In this document: one piece after another, positions 49,100-60,545 of the stretch
Position numbering within the stretch: the first letter of the stretch is position 1
Layout of the letters: every line of letters begins with the position of its first letter
Made by a program: the position numbers and the translations under genes
The notes under the pieces: generated by a model
What the model was told of the DNA's origin: nothing
The model's input: only the letters and a program-made list of their open reading frames with translations
The model's database searches: none
Assembly: GCF_026914265.1 (NCBI RefSeq)
Contig: NC_069122.1
Location: 38,305,473 to 38,369,472, forward strand
Origin: Mya arenaria
Taxonomy: Eukaryota > Mollusca > Bivalvia > Myida > Myidae
DNA length: 64,000 nt
Direction: 5' to 3'

Positions 49100-51090
49100 A
49101 AATTTGAAACAGTTCCCATTTTAACACTGCATTTCAAACATGCATCCAGATTACATGTACAAGTACAAAAAGTGCTCACGTAGCTTGGCTGTCAGTATTC
49201 ATATTTGACTTGATTCGTATTTAATAGGAAATCAGGTTCATACTTAAAATGCGCTTAATTTAGATAATATGTTCCGTCCTGTTGACTTAATTGTAATTGC
49301 AATAAATGCATTTCTTTAATCATCCTGCTGTTAATATATTTTGAGTGGGTCAATAGTAGTCATTTGTACATATGATCTTGCCTCAATTTTCATTGCTTAA
49401 ATGAACGGCCTTTCAGCAATTGCAAATATTTTCCGATGAACTCAACACATTCGGTAACGTTCGGATCGCGAATCATCGCATATTAATATACATGTAAACA
49501 GAACATTGTTTATCGTATTATTGTTTGGATTGTTAAATGTTTATCATGTTAGAAGGTGTTAATTAATGACACGTTAAATGTATTGTTCTCATTAGCGTTT
49601 AATTTCACGTTTGAAAGTGATTTGAAAAGATATTTTTTTCTCGCGTTATTGTGACGTATACTGACAAACTGTTTCCGGTTACGGTCAAGTCGTTCTATAC
49701 ACGGTTTGGGTGGAGAAAACATTCCTGTAAGGATTTCTGATATAAAGACTTATTAATTGAAGTCCTTTTTTAACAATTCTTAAAGGAAATAATAAACTGG
49801 TGTAAATATATATTCCAAAAATAAACCTTTTTGTTGGAAAGCGATACAAAAGGGTCATTCTAGATTATCTAATTTTGTAAAGATTAAATGTGTTCATGCA
49901 TATCTAACTGTAACATGATTAAAACAGAACTAGGTTTGTTTATACCTGAATTAAGCATGGCTGTGTAAAATATTATTGAATTGAAATTTACTTCATTTTT
50001 AAGTTTAAACTGCTAACATGATGTTTTTCAAATGCTTTTAGGATTTTAAAATTAAAGGTATTTTAGAAGTTTAAGCAATCGATTTTTAGATTCTTCTGCC
50101 CTATTGTTTGTAATGAAATTAGTATTTTCCATTTAGATCTATACAATACATTTTTGTCATAGTTAACATTTTATAAATGTTTTAACTGGTTTCGGGTTAT
50201 GTTATTTTCCACTGAGATGTTTGGCAGTTGTAGTGCCAGAGTTGCTCGGCTACATCAAGTTCATTCAAGTGACACTCTTATTCAAAATCAATACATAAAC
50301 ATATATAACAAACATCAACTTTGAGTGATAAACCTTTAACAACTTACTAAATAATCCCTTTATGGACAATATTATTTTTTGATTGTAACCGTGCATTTAA
50401 TAGCAGAAAGCGCAAAAATATTGAATGATATTTAAGCATGTACAATCAATAATTTCTTCAATGTTTCGAGTCAGACATCCCTTTGTTTCTTTATAAGAAG
50501 TAATTGAGGAAATGTTTGGCCGTGATATGCCAACATTTCTTAATGGATATTGTCCATTTAATTCTAATAAAATGTGCAATTTACTATAAGATAATTTGTA
50601 TTATCTTTTGTTTATAACATATTCTTCTCATGCTTTTGTGTACTTTATCAAATGCATAGTTGCTCTATTTAAGCTGATATGAGAAGGACAACTCAATGTT
50701 TGCTCATATATATTAGTATAATATATCGATCATAATGTATACACTATTATTGTAGATATGTCTGTGAATTGTCAACTGCAGGAAAACTGCTTGTTATTTA
50801 AAATGGGTTAAAACACTTCCAAGTTGCATTGGCAAACGTTTCCCTTTTACTTTTAGTATGTTTTACTTAGTCATTAAGTAAAAGTGTCCGGCAATAATAC
50901 TTCAAACCCGTAGCGCCTTGGTTCATATTAAATTATTAAATCACCATAATGGTAGATATTTTCAAACTAAAAAGGGTTCAATTGAACACATTTGCGTAGG
51001 ACAATTATGTGATCATCAATTTTCATGAAGGATAAATAGCAGAATACTAAATTATTTAAATACATTTACTCGAATAAAAAGTATTGCTTT
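49100..51090. other. Intergenic DNA upstream of IFI44-like #4
   Basis: AT-rich, no gene. From about 49980 it becomes similar to 59440-60400 upstream of gene #5 (for example AAACTGCTTG and AAGTGTCC segments), so the long 5' flank was duplicated with the gene. A truncated MITE-A lies at 50268-50432. Confidence 0.5.
50268..50432 (-). mobile_element. MITE-A copy, inverted and truncated
   Basis: GTGACACTCTTATTCAAAATC is the complement of the MITE-A right end; the body matches up to CAGAAAGCGCAAAAATATTG and then stops. Confidence 0.6.
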
Positions 51091-51093
51091 GGT

Positions 51094-51164
51094 AATAGTG
51101 CATGTTATCCTAAGTAAATTAGAGTAGTGGTTCTTTCTTCACTCATAATAAGGAAGTAAATATC
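51094..51164 (+). promoter_or_regulatory. Conserved block upstream of IFI44-like #4
   Basis: GTAATAGTGCATGTTATCCTA through TAAGGAAGTAAATA, about 100-170 bp before the start codon, matches the blocks of genes #2, #3 and #5. Likely promoter or inducible element by conservation and position. Confidence 0.45.
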
Positions 51165-51264
51165 ATCTTTTAAAATTGTATAGTTTTACAAAAGTTTAAA
51201 AGAACCGATAGTGTTTCATGCAATTTATTTCTCAAGATACATGAACTGAAGTTTGAATTAAAAT

Positions 51265-54200
51265 ATGTGTACGATTTTAACGGAAAGTGACTTTGATCAA
51301 GTTGAATCCTGGATCGGAACTGGACCAAAAACATTCAATCTGCTGTACAGCATAACAAGGGATGGCTGTGACACGAGTGTGTTTCATCAGAAATGTGACA
51401 ACCAGGGACCAACACTAACAGTCTTGTACAACAAGGAGGGTTCCGTGTATGGAGGATACACGGGGTTGAGCTTGGAATCGGGTGCTGGAAACAGAAATGA
51501 CAACTCGGCATTTTTATACCAGTTGTATTATTCTGGCCTGAACACGCCTAAGAAATATTCAGTTAAAATCGGACAAGCAGCCATTTGTTCAGCACCACAC
51601 TTGGGTCCGTTATTTGGAAGTAATACTGCGTATGACGTATTAACATTTCATAGTATCGTTCAAAAGTCTTCTTCGGGAGAATACAATCTGAATGGTGACA
51701 TGCAAACATACTTCGGTAGAAATTACGACACTGCGGGAATATCATCCAAGGAATTCAACAACGGACACATTAGAGTGACAGAGCTGGAGGTTTATGCCGT
51801 CAAAGGTAATGACTGTACTTTAAATTTGTATTTACAAATCCTCGTATATTTAAAAAGGGTTAAACAAAAGTGAGTCTTTATTGTGTTTTCTTTCCTATGT
51901 CAAAACTATATAAATATAAGATATTTGTACTGGTTCTTGCTGGTATCATCCGTATTTGTAATTGTTATTTTATAGGTTTTACTGTTCATGTCCATTCATG
52001 TGCAATATAGATACATGCACGTCGTTAAATTATTATCAGGTAGTTAGAATAAAATAAGTATATCCGTATATAACAGTGCACAAAATGTTCAGAATAAAAA
52101 AAAAATAATCGTTAACTTAGCTTATAAAGTAATAGAAGACAATTTAAAGAGGTTTTAATATATATTTTTCTTATTAGATGTCAAAAGAAAAACGCCGGCC
52201 TTACCAACTCCATGGCGGAAAACTGCTGAATTTGGGACAAAGGTAAATTAATTACGCCAGGGATAATCAAAATAACGTTTGTTTTATGGCCCAATATTTA
52301 GTTTTGATTTTGCTGCTTTTGTTGCTGTTATAAGTGGGACTTCCTCCGTTCTAAAACATGTGTAAATAATTTTGGAAACTGCAGGGACAAGCCCAATAGC
52401 CAAAACGTTATCAAAAGAAAACCCTGCTTAAAATGTACAAGTCTAATGTATAACATATATTAAAGTTGAACGAGAAACACACAACGTAGAAGCAACACAG
52501 ACAGACCACATTTCAAAGTGAAAGGAACAAAATATAATTGACTGTCGGGGTCACCGAATCGGTCAGCGAATCAGGAGTTCAGTTCAGTAGTGTCTATGTC
52601 AGATAATTTATTCACATCACAAGAACTTGTTAAATATTTGTTTAAACAACTTATTTTAAACAACATCCAAATTTGTTTTACAAACAGCGAGGGATTTTCT
52701 ATTATCGTTCTTCAAATTATGTGATCAGTATGCCACATTTATGTTCAGACGTATGCAGGGAGCATTGAATGCTACTTTAGAATTAAACATGCCTCATGGT
52801 GGTCAAATAACGTAAGATTTCATGCTCAGTAACAATTCGAATCATACTATCTTGAATCTTATGATAAGCAGCGGCATCAAAAAGCTTTACAAACTGTCAA
52901 CAAGCATAGAACGTTTGACTGTATCGTTCCTATACTTAAGAATTAAACACTGAACAAAGTGACAATATCAAAAATGTTTGAAGTAGTTCGAAGAATAGCG
53001 TTATTCTGCTTTGAAGATGATAAAATGAATGTATGTACATGCGCTATCGAAGTCAGTAATAACACAGAAACGTTGTTTTTTGTAGATGTTGGGGTGCTTG
53101 AAAGAAGAAGTCAAAGGCATTCAACCGCCAGAAGGACTTGACGTGCCACATTTCAACATTCTATTGTTGGGGCCTTTAGGCTCGGGTAAATCGAGCTTCT
53201 GCAATTTGGTGGCTTCTGTGTTTCGAGGGAGAATATCTCACCGCGCAAGAGTAGGTGGTAACGCGCAAACCAGCACAACAACCCAGGTATTTTTATTCCC
53301 CTCAGGCGAAATTATTGATATAAGGCTATAGATTTGCGTTGTCCGTCCGTTCGTTTATCTTTCCGTCTATCCGTCTGGATTCATAACTATTGTAATGCTG
53401 GATATAAAGCAATATTACATATATACAAAAGTAATTGCCTTTTAATTAATTAACAAAAGCTAATGAGTCGTCGTCGGACGGTTCTATGTGACTATTTGTG
53501 GGAAATTAATGAAACTTGGGTGAAGTGTGTATCACAATAGTACGGTGGTGAATGCGCAAGATGCGTCTAGATCGGGTCAGTAACACAGGGGTTATTGCCG
53601 TTTAATTAGTGAAAAAGGCTTTAAAAATGTCTGTCCAGAGCCATTACTATGTAACTAACTGACAGAAATAAATATACTTATGCCAATTTTGTACGAATAT
53701 ATTGCAATGGTTCTCGTGCAAGATTCATCTCGATCAGGTCGGTAACACAAGAGTTGTTGCCCTTAATGTAATGGAAAACAGCTCAAATTGGTCCAACCAC
53801 AGTTACTTATGTTAAACCTAATGCCATAATGTAATGAAACTAACATGAACTGTGTACACTCTTTGCTTGATGGTGCAATGATTTTTCAGTAACATAGAAG
53901 TTATTGCCCTTACATTGATAAAAGAAATCTCAAATGTTATATATTTATATATAACTAAATGACAGAAATTAGTGAAACTTACATATTTGTCAGTATCATC
54001 ACTGTTGCCTTTAAAGTAATGCAATGATTATACTTTAGTTTGGCCCTTAGAAGGAATAAGTATTGCATTCGATTAATGTCGGTGCAAAATTCGGCAAAGA
54101 ACGGCATCGGCGGCAAGACAATGATGAGTCACGCGCTGTGGCGTAATATGTTTGTATATATTTTATTGTACACCTAATGTAATCATAATTATGATATTTC

Positions 54201-56271
54201 AATAGATGAAATCCACAAACATTAACTTTACAAAATTATATCTTCAAAACAAAACAAAACAAAATAACCCTTAAAAGATGTGATACTGAAGGAAATTCTT
54301 GACGCATGCAGTGATTAAAAAATGCTGCGCGTCATGACGTCAGAAAACATCATCGCACGCAAAAAAAATGCGTTTTTCTATGTAAGCTTTCACAAACAAA
54401 TGTAATGCAATATATGCTAGAAAAATCCGACCCTCGGATTTGCTGCGTAGCCGGTACCTCAGCAAGCCTCGTTACCTGGCATTTCGCAGGTACCCACGGG
54501 TCGGATTTTTCTATCCGGAACGGAAACACATGACAGATAATATTATTTCCATATCATCCCTTTAAAACAAAATGTGTAGCCATACGTTTCTGATGCATTG
54601 ATGGCATAATTCTAACTATGGTTTTCTATATGAAATCGTGATGTAATAGAATATCACAGACAGATACTGGTCAACAAAGGTAGCCATGTTCACAGATAAT
54701 TTAAATACGATTACAGCTTACGCCTTACACGTTTGGGGATACAGTCAGCCTTCAGCTCTACGATACGAGAGGCGTAGCGGAGACGGACACATTGGACCTT
54801 CTGCAATGCAATTTCATTCTTGACGGTCACGTTCCGGATTTTTATGAGGTAGATGTTATATTTATTTATTCTATCTTGAGATAATCAACTTTAACAAATG
54901 CATACTGATAATATCTAGGGTGATATCTATATCAAGTTTTAAATGTATGAACTACAGGCGCAAACCCAGCATATATTGAATTATTTGTTTAAAAATGATT
55001 AATGCGAACATTATCAATAAATGACAGTCTTTTTGCAATAAACATAACGAAAGTAATTTCACGTAACTTACTTAGAAAAACATGATTTACGGGTACTGAA
55101 TATGATGGATGATGTTGTTGGGTTTGTTTTGCAGATGTCACCAACACATCTCTTAAAATGTGACGACGCCGAATTTCGTCATCAAGCCGCGTTAAAAAAC
55201 AAAATCCACTGCGCTGTGTTTGTACTGGATGGTTTGATTGTTGGCGATATGTCCAAGTCAATGCTGCAAAAACTACTGTCCTATCGGGATCTATTGAACA
55301 GAAAGGGTAAAAATGATATGTATGGATAATTATAAACAAACTGTGGCTATCTTTTTGGAGAGTATCTGCATTTTTATATGAATATGAGCATTATACCTAA
55401 TTCAGATTAATTCGTAGAAAGTACATTTTTATGAAAAATATATCAATAACACATTTGTTTTAAGATTAAATGTGCACTCTTACTCCCAAATAAGATTTAC
55501 CGCAATAAATCATATTGTTTTAATATTCCAAAAAGGATTAATCAAATTTTATGTCGAAAACAATGGTTCTTATGCCGGATATCGAGTTTAAATTGAAAGA
55601 AATGAGCATAAAACACGGTATTTTTACCTAATGAGACTAAAGTAGATCAAAGTTAATCATTCAGCTTTCATTAATCATTTAATATTTTTGCGCCTTCTGC
55701 TATGAAATACACGGTTACAATCATATTATCAGTAGTTAATATTTTTAATAAATGCATTATTTATTAAGTAGCCAAAGGATAATCATTCAAAATATGTTTG
55801 TTATACATGTGTATGTATTGATTTTGAATAAGACTGTCACTTTAAGTTTATTGTGTATACATGCATAATGCATACGTGCAGTTATTTAAACTGAAGAAAA
55901 AGTTCATAATTACATGTATTTTACTTCTAGGAATACCACAAGCGGCGTTGATCACAAAAATTGACAAACTCTGCGAGCAGTCGGCTGAGAATATTAGTAA
56001 CACTTTCCTTAGCCCAGCAGTCAAAGACCTTGTTTACAATGTTGCGGACCTACTGAACCTTCCACGGAACAGCATTCTGCCTGTTAAAAACTACGAGGAG
56101 GAAATGGAAAGCGACGAGAACATCAACATCCTTGCTCTGCTTGCTGTCAGACAGATCCTTTTCTTTGCAGAGGATTATTTGGAAAACATGAAAGATAAGC
56201 AAAGTAGAAGTAGGGGAAATGCAAATAGCGGTCAGGCTCATAGTGATGTGCGCGGATCAGACACTGCCTAA
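51265..56271 (+). CDS. IFI44-like: IFI44-like TLDc-GTPase #4, complete
   Basis: Exons 51265-51805, 52178-52242, 53086-53286, 54717-54848, 55135-55306 and 55931-56271 join in phase to 483 residues with canonical splice sites. TLDc occupies 1-180, with KCDNQGPTLTVLYNKEG aligning to human IFI44 RCCNQGPTLTVIY. The linker KTPALPTPWRKT follows. GTPase motifs: P-loop GPLGSGKSS 231-239, DTRG 285-288, TKID 379-382. The tail is basic, ending GSDTA. The start Met differs from its sisters: MCTILTESDFDQ replaces MGKSLTEKDFDQ, with the same position. Likely a cytosolic, immune-inducible GTP-binding protein (family knowledge). Its third intron contains a short inverted-repeat element at 54418 and its fifth a MITE-A. 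Its 3' half is nearly the same as gene #1, and its exon 3 is nearly the same as that of gene #2. Confidence 0.92.
53290..54410. other. Intron 3 of gene #4
   Basis: Starts with a CCGTC-rich low-complexity tract shared with gene #2 (20690-20740), then several hundred bases of AT-rich DNA not present in gene #2. No gene recognised. Confidence 0.5.
54418..54513. mobile_element. 96-bp inverted-repeat element
   Basis: TAGAAAAATCCGACCC (54418-54433) and its exact complement GGGTCGGATTTTTCTA (54498-54513) bracket a GC-rich centre. It stands out from its AT-rich intron and has no counterpart in the same intron of gene #2. A tiny MITE, or a stable RNA hairpin. Confidence 0.7.
55465..55845. mobile_element. 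MITE-A copy in intron 5 of gene #4
   Basis: TGTGCACTCTTACTCCCAAA at the left and AATAAGACTGTCACTTTAA at the right. Same position, orientation and nearly the same sequence as 3711-4067 in gene #1; absent from genes #2 and #3. Confidence 0.75.
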
Positions 56272-56279
56272 ATATTTTC

Positions 56280-57210
56280 ATAAACTAACGTGGAAAATGT
56301 TAAAGACATCAAATGATTAACTTTACTGAAAACGAATACCAGTAATGCTTTCTATATCATTCTTCAAATGGGATTGACGGTGAAGAGTTTGGAGCATACA
56401 CTGCTTAAATAATTTGATGTATACACATGTTAACGTTCTTTTCACCGTCAAATACTTAAGGTGTTCGATATTTAAATATGTATATTTGGAAGGCATGGTT
56501 ACCCCATATAAGTTTGGGTGTTCTTTGTAGAGAGATGAAAAAATATACCGAGACACCTTGTTATTGCAAAATAGGTCATTTCATATCCGATTTTAATTGA
56601 AATAAAGAAATAAAATAAGACAAAAATTACTTTATCTTAATGTAAGTTCGGTCATCTATTTAACATATCAGTAATCAGTAAGCAATTCTTTTCAAATGAT
56701 ACCAGCCATGAAAGGGTCACCATGCATCGAAATTTGATGGTACACGGGATTAAATAAAATCATCAGACAAATAGAATATTCGAATACCTTTAAATTTTAA
56801 TTTCAACATGTAGTGTTGAGATAGTAAGAATTTGCATGTGAACACTATGGAAATTAAACAATGATTTCAAATGATTTTCAAATGATTTTGACATAGTTTG
56901 AATTTAAAATGTTACATAAGCTTTGTTTGAACAAGTGTATCATTTGCATACTTTTGTTTAAGACGTATCCATTTGTTATTACCTATGTACGTTGTAGATT
57001 GTTGAAACAGTATAAATTCATCATACTTTATCTTTTCATATTTACTTTGCGATATATCCTTAACCCCTTTAAACTACTAGTTAGCCTTGTTCTTTGCCAC
57101 GAGATATCGAAAATAAACAAGACCCATACAGGGAAGCAGCTTCGCTTCAGCAATTATGCTAATTATTTGCATGTATGCATATAACCAACACTTATTCCCT
57201 GTAAACTTTT
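56280..57210. other. Convergent intergenic DNA between IFI44-like #4 and C1q-4
   Basis: AT-rich, similar to 4500-5065 but with about 300 bp that the first block lacks. No gene recognised. Confidence 0.5.
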
Positions 57211-59332
57211 TTATTTTGAATACAAATAAAGTCCAGTGAAACTGGAAAGTCTCAGAGTTGTACTGCCCTCGACGTGGCTCCCAGAATGTGTTGCATCCAC
57301 CCACACCTCGTCCCCCTGCTTCAGTTTCAAGATGACGGTGTTCCTGCCCTGAATGTCTTGGTATTGGTGGTATGTATCGACTGCTGCGTCAATCACGTTC
57401 GCGCTGTTAAGACCAAGCTCCGCCCACATGTAGTGATTGGCGTCTCGCTGGCCAATGACAAACGTGAACATGTAGGTTCCGCCTTCCGGGCAGGTGAATA
57501 CACCGGTGTTGGGACTATAACCTGTACCGTTGTTGACAAGAACCTAGACAAATATTAAACGAAGTGTATATGTTTCCATTTTTAATCACATTTTGTTTAC
57601 ATTATGCGACAAAAATAAATTAAAAAATCACTGTGTCATGTCAAAACTTAGTAACTTCACATGTTCTAAAATAATATTCATAGCTTTGATACATGAAGAA
57701 CGCTTTGAACATGTATATTTGTGGGTGAAAATATAGTTGCGTATTCAAGGAAATAGTATTTTTAACGTAAATTCCCATGCTATGGGTTTATGGTGGTGGA
57801 CCATTATATTATCATTTCAGTAAGTAGTTTATTTATAGAGCTGTTTAAGTTGTCTATTAAACATTCTCATTCAGTCATGAGATGTCAATTGTATTTTAGG
57901 GCTTTTGACACCACAAAAGGCACTATCATAACAAAGACGTCAGTTTCAAGCCTAAGTAATTTTAACAGATAACCTGTTTTCTTTACAACATAAGGACACC
58001 TAAGTTTCATTCTTTGCGTGAAAGATTACTTACTTTGTTGAAGTGTCTGGTGTGTCATGGTCCGAATATGCCGAAAACGCAATACCACCGAACCATGTGA
58101 AGAAAACAATATATCGTATAAGTAATATATAAAGTGTATACATGTAATGATGTAAATTTGTCAAATTAGAAAACGTCTCTGAAAAGAGTCTGGTGATCCA
58201 GTTGACATCAAATGGAGAAGTAACAATGTCACTGCGAGCCTAAATAATCGGTAGGAAAATAGTTCACAAATGTATGACCACGGCAATTATTTACCACTAA
58301 GAACAAATGGACTTGTCAATGTTAGTTTAAAGATGCACTATTACTCAAAAATAAGGTTTGCCACAGATTGTACAATTGTTTAGATATACAGGATGAATAA
58401 ATGTCCAAAACAATTGTTCTTATGAATGATTCCAGTCTAATTTGAAATAATTGTGCAGAAAAAAACGTTATTTCTAACTTATGAGGTGATAGTAAATTGA
58501 TCACTTAAAAGTTATGTTTGTTATACATGTGCATGTATTGATTTTGAATAAGATTGTCACTTTAATGAAAGAACTGTTCTTCTCTCTTGCGTTAGGGGAT
58601 TATAATAAATAATTGGTGGACCGTTACAACGTTATCTTTATTTTTTAATTCGTTATTTAAAGTACAAGAATTGATCAATATATGGCTAAAAAGGTAAATG
58701 TCTTCATTGATACCAACCTTGTCTACGGCGCGTTGATCGGTTGTGACGAGGTGTATTACTCCATGAATTGTCATTGCCATGTACGGGCGAATAAGGAAGA
58801 GTTGTTGTGTGCACATGAGTTTCGTGGTGATGGTGGCCATCTGAAGTTGCTGGACTTTGGTGATTTCGACCATCGCGTGATTCATTAGAGCCTGTGTGGC
58901 TTCGTTTTGTGCCATTTCGGTGATGATGATGTTGATGATGGTGAGTATGATTATATTGATGCTTTGTATGGTTTTCGTGCACACCTGTTTTAGTGGTCTA
59001 ATCGATTTCTAATGAATGTGAAATGTGTCTTGGATGACTTGTAGTTGTGTGATCATTACCGAGATGAATACTGTGGAGGCCAGTTATGGCCATACGTGAT
59101 AGTCTGTGTCCGGTTTGTGATGACTGTGAGTGTCTGTTCTGTGAAAAGAATGAATGCTTTGAGTGTGGTGTCCGACTTGTGACCCTTGCTTTTCTGTTCA
59201 AGTTGGATATATGTGTGTGCTGGTTATGCACAGTCCATCGGAGGTGGGGCATATTGTTGCTCAGTTCATTGATGTTATGTACTTTGATAATGACTGTCTT
59301 CTCTAACTGTAAAATTTTTGGCGTTGCTTCTC
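57211..59332 (-). pseudogene. His-rich C1q-domain protein, copy 4, probably broken
   Basis: Minus-strand exons: 58718-59332 has an open coiled coil (KILQLEKTVIIKVHNINELS), Ser/His-rich repeats, then a block of His codons (HTHHHQHHHHRNG, GHHHHETHVHTTT); about 58031-58092 starts C1q (FGGIAFSAYSDHD); 57211-57543 is the fully open rest of C1q ending SFTGLYLYSK. Problems: a TAG replaces CAG after SLEID in the large exon; the acceptor AG before the small C1q exon reads AT, and that exon lacks 15 bp or more including the VTLGQ segment; no signal-peptide exon is found upstream. Donor GTTGGT ends the large exon in the phase expected. Head to head with IFI44-like #5, about 1.2 kb apart. Confidence 0.75.
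58326..58566. mobile_element. MITE-A copy with internal deletion
   Basis: TTTAAAGATGCACTATTACTC at the left and AATAAGATTGTCACTTTAA at the right; about 120 bp of the interior is missing. It lies in the C1q-4 intron at the place where C1q-1 has its MITE-A (6222-6592). Confidence 0.7.
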
Positions 59333-59339
59333 CTGAATA

Positions 59340-60390
59340 CGTAATAATTCGAATGTGAATCAAATGGAAATTTTTCAATTGCCACTAAAAACGTAATCTC
59401 TTAAGTTTTAAATTGTTTATAGAAACGCGTTGAAATTTAACTAATTAAACTATTAACATGATGTTTGTCAAATCCATTTATCATTTTAAATAATTTAGGT
59501 ATTTTAAAAGTTTAAGCAGTATTTATGCTACCATTTTAATATAAACAACACGTGATTTCATAGTTAACATGTTAACAGTTTTTAACTGATTTGGTGTTAT
59601 GTTATTTTTCACTTCTAAAATATAATGACTGCAGTTGTTGTGTCAGAGTTGCTTGGCTACATAACGTTCTTTAAGCATGCACAATCAATAATTTCTTCAT
59701 TTTTAGGTATTCATTTGTTTCATTATTAGAAGTAATTTAGTGAATGTTTGGCACTTATTTACTATTATATTTAAATTTAGTTTTGTCCTATCAATTCTAC
59801 TAAAAAACTACGATTACTCGTATTGTAATATTCTACTGTACAATCATTATTGTTAAAAGATAGTTTGCATTTAATTTCTGTTGGTAACATATTTTTCTTA
59901 TGAATGTGTGTACTTTATCAAATGCATAGTTGATCTATTTAAGCTGATATGAGTAGCACAACCTAATTTTTTCATCATATAGATAAGCATAATATATCAT
60001 ATATAATGTAAACACTATTATTGTAGATGTTGTGTGTATATTAATTGTCAACTGCAGCAAAACTGCTTGATGTTTAAAACGGGTTGAAAGACTTCGAAAT
60101 TGCATTAACATATATGACAAATGTTTCCCTTTCACTCTTGTTATGTTTCACTTAGAGGCAATAAGTAAACTTTTACTACAAAGTGTCCACAATAATACTT
60201 CAAGCCCGTAGAGGCAGCGCCCTAGTTTATATTAAAGCACTTAATCACCATAAAGGTAGATATTTTGAAACCAAAATAGGTTTAGGTGAACTACTTTGAG
60301 TAGTATAACTATGTGGACATCAAACTTGATCAGGGATAAATGGCAGAATGATAAATTAATACATTTACTCGGATGAAAACTATTGCTTCG
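59340..60390. other. Head-to-head intergenic region between C1q-4 and IFI44-like #5
   Basis: AT-rich, similar in parts to 49980-51090 upstream of gene #4 and, close to 59340, to the DNA upstream of C1q-3. No signal-peptide exon for C1q-4 was found here. Confidence 0.5.
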
Positions 60391-60394
60391 GTAA

Positions 60395-60463
60395 TCGTGC
60401 ATGTTATCCTAATTAAATAAGAGTAGTCGTTCTTGCTTCAGTCGTAACAAGGAAGTAAATAAC
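60395..60463 (+). promoter_or_regulatory. Conserved block upstream of IFI44-like #5
   Basis: GTGCATGTTATCCTAATTAA through ACAAGGAAGTAAATAACG, about 80-150 bp before the start codon, matches the other three blocks. Regulatory role inferred. Confidence 0.45.
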
Positions 60464-60545
60464 GTTTATTAAAATGTTATAGTTTAGCAAATGTCTCATG
60501 CAATTTCTTTGTTAAAGATACACGAACTGGAGTTTGAATTCAAAT

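Noticed and set aside
2828-56271. GIMAP/AIG1 or dynamin-like assignment for the GTPases
   Set aside because: The N-terminal TLDc domain, the GPxGxGKSSF-N-V-SVF block and the VKNY...ILALLAVRQ C-terminus match IFI44 over the whole length and not GIMAP or dynamin families.
58682-59358. Plus-strand Cys-rich frames opposite C1q-4
   Set aside because: They are shadows of the minus-strand His-rich and coiled-coil exon; the minus strand has the splice sites and homologues.
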